Below are positions 49,966 to 50,214 of a stretch of 50,214 nucleotides of DNA, piece after piece; positions within the stretch are counted from its first letter, which is position 1; each line of letters begins with the position of its first letter. The notes beneath the pieces are model-generated. The model saw only the letters and a list, made by a program, of their open reading frames with translations, searched no databases and was not told where the DNA came from. The translations under genes were made by a program, and so were the position numbers. The DNA is from Pseudomonas fuscovaginae SE-1. Lineage in GTDB: Bacteria; Pseudomonadota; Gammaproteobacteria; Pseudomonadales; Pseudomonadaceae. The stretch is taken from the NCBI RefSeq assembly GCF_000364705.1, contig NZ_AQOH01000104.1:1-50214 (forward strand), in the 5' to 3' direction.

Positions 49966-50214
49966 GCGCGGCCTCTCACGCGTTGTCGTATCAGCCATTC
50001 AATGGCAAACAGCAGACCCATCAAGCCGTAGGCGATCAGGCCGTTGTACAACGTCCACCAGCTCAGCGGCGCCCAGAGGGTCAGGGCGGCGGCGAGCAGG
50101 CCGTTACAGAGAAAGAACAGGCTCCAGGCCTGGGTCACCCGGCGTGTATAGCTGATAGCCACTTGCGGCAGCTCCGGCTCGCTCAGCCGTGCCAGCCGCT
50201 CGGCCACCGGAGGG
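49962..50214 (-). CDS. ApeG-like small membrane protein, partial (5' end outside the window)
   Basis: At least 81 residues are visible and the frame stays open to the window edge; the GTG at 50207 need not be the real start. The end has two hydrophobic segments (SLFFLCNGLLAAALTLW and LYNGLIAYGLMGLLFAIEW), then RQRVRGRA. The position directly before the ligase and the topology match the COG4648-type membrane protein ApeG of aryl polyene operons. The function is unknown. The acyl carrier protein genes are expected just upstream, beyond the edge. Confidence 0.75.
   Translation of the reverse strand, partial: PPVAERLARLSEPELPQVAISYTRRVTQAWSLFFLCNGLLAAALTLWAPLSWWTLYNGLIAYGLMGLLFAIEWLIRQRVRGRA

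Overview
The window is GC-rich DNA from a fluorescent-type Pseudomonas. The evidence is the gene order ponA | pilMNOPQ-aroK-aroB-(SPOR ATPase)-gltB-gltD-hemE, which is the standard Pseudomonas arrangement, together with Pseudomonas-type REP palindromes and a DUF3077/DUF6124-type small protein. The species cannot be fixed from the sequence; a member of the P. fluorescens complex is an inference. No tRNA, rRNA, CRISPR array or insertion sequence was seen.

Region 1 (1-18.7 kb, core genome): ponA (class A penicillin-binding protein) reads left, divergent from the type IV pilus alignment and secretin operon pilMNOPQ. This is followed by the shikimate genes aroK and aroB, an AAA-ATPase/SPOR cell-division-type protein, the two glutamate synthase subunits gltB and gltD, and hemE. 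Two composite palindromes (REPIN-like) in opposite orientation lie at the outer ends of the ponA-gltD stretch.

Region 2 (18.7-30.5 kb, accessory): an AT-rich leader precedes a secreted four-domain lytic polysaccharide monooxygenase of the GbpA type. A divergent cytochrome b561 and a complete, tightly packed type II secretion operon gspCDEFGHIJKLM follow. The b561 gene is only 8 bp from gspC. The layout suggests a chitin-active oxidase encoded with its exporter and possibly a redox component.

Region 3 (30.5-33.5 kb): an MFS exporter and a divergent LysR regulator, a small DUF3077/DUF6124-like gene, and a noncoding stretch with degenerate palindromes.

Region 4 (33.5 kb to the right edge, minus strand): most of an aryl polyene (APE) pigment operon. 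In transcription order it holds an ApeG-like membrane protein (cut by the window edge), an AMP-ligase/dehydratase fusion (ApeH+ApeI), a GT2 glycosyltransferase, an LpxL-like acyltransferase, an aromatic amino acid ammonia-lyase, a thioesterase, a LolA-like carrier, an MMPL exporter, a CPA-type antiporter-like protein, an FAD halogenase-like enzyme, a SAM methyltransferase, a DUF3261 lipoprotein, a ketosynthase, a dehydratase, a ketoreductase and a second ketosynthase. Two small exported proteins follow. Almost every junction is a start/stop overlap. The acyl carrier proteins and chain-length factor expected for an APE system are not in the window and should lie just beyond its right edge. Compared with the E. 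coli ape order, this operon carries an inserted ammonia-lyase and an inserted three-gene tailoring/transport block. Its LolA-like gene contains an in-frame REP doublet inside the signal-peptide coding region.
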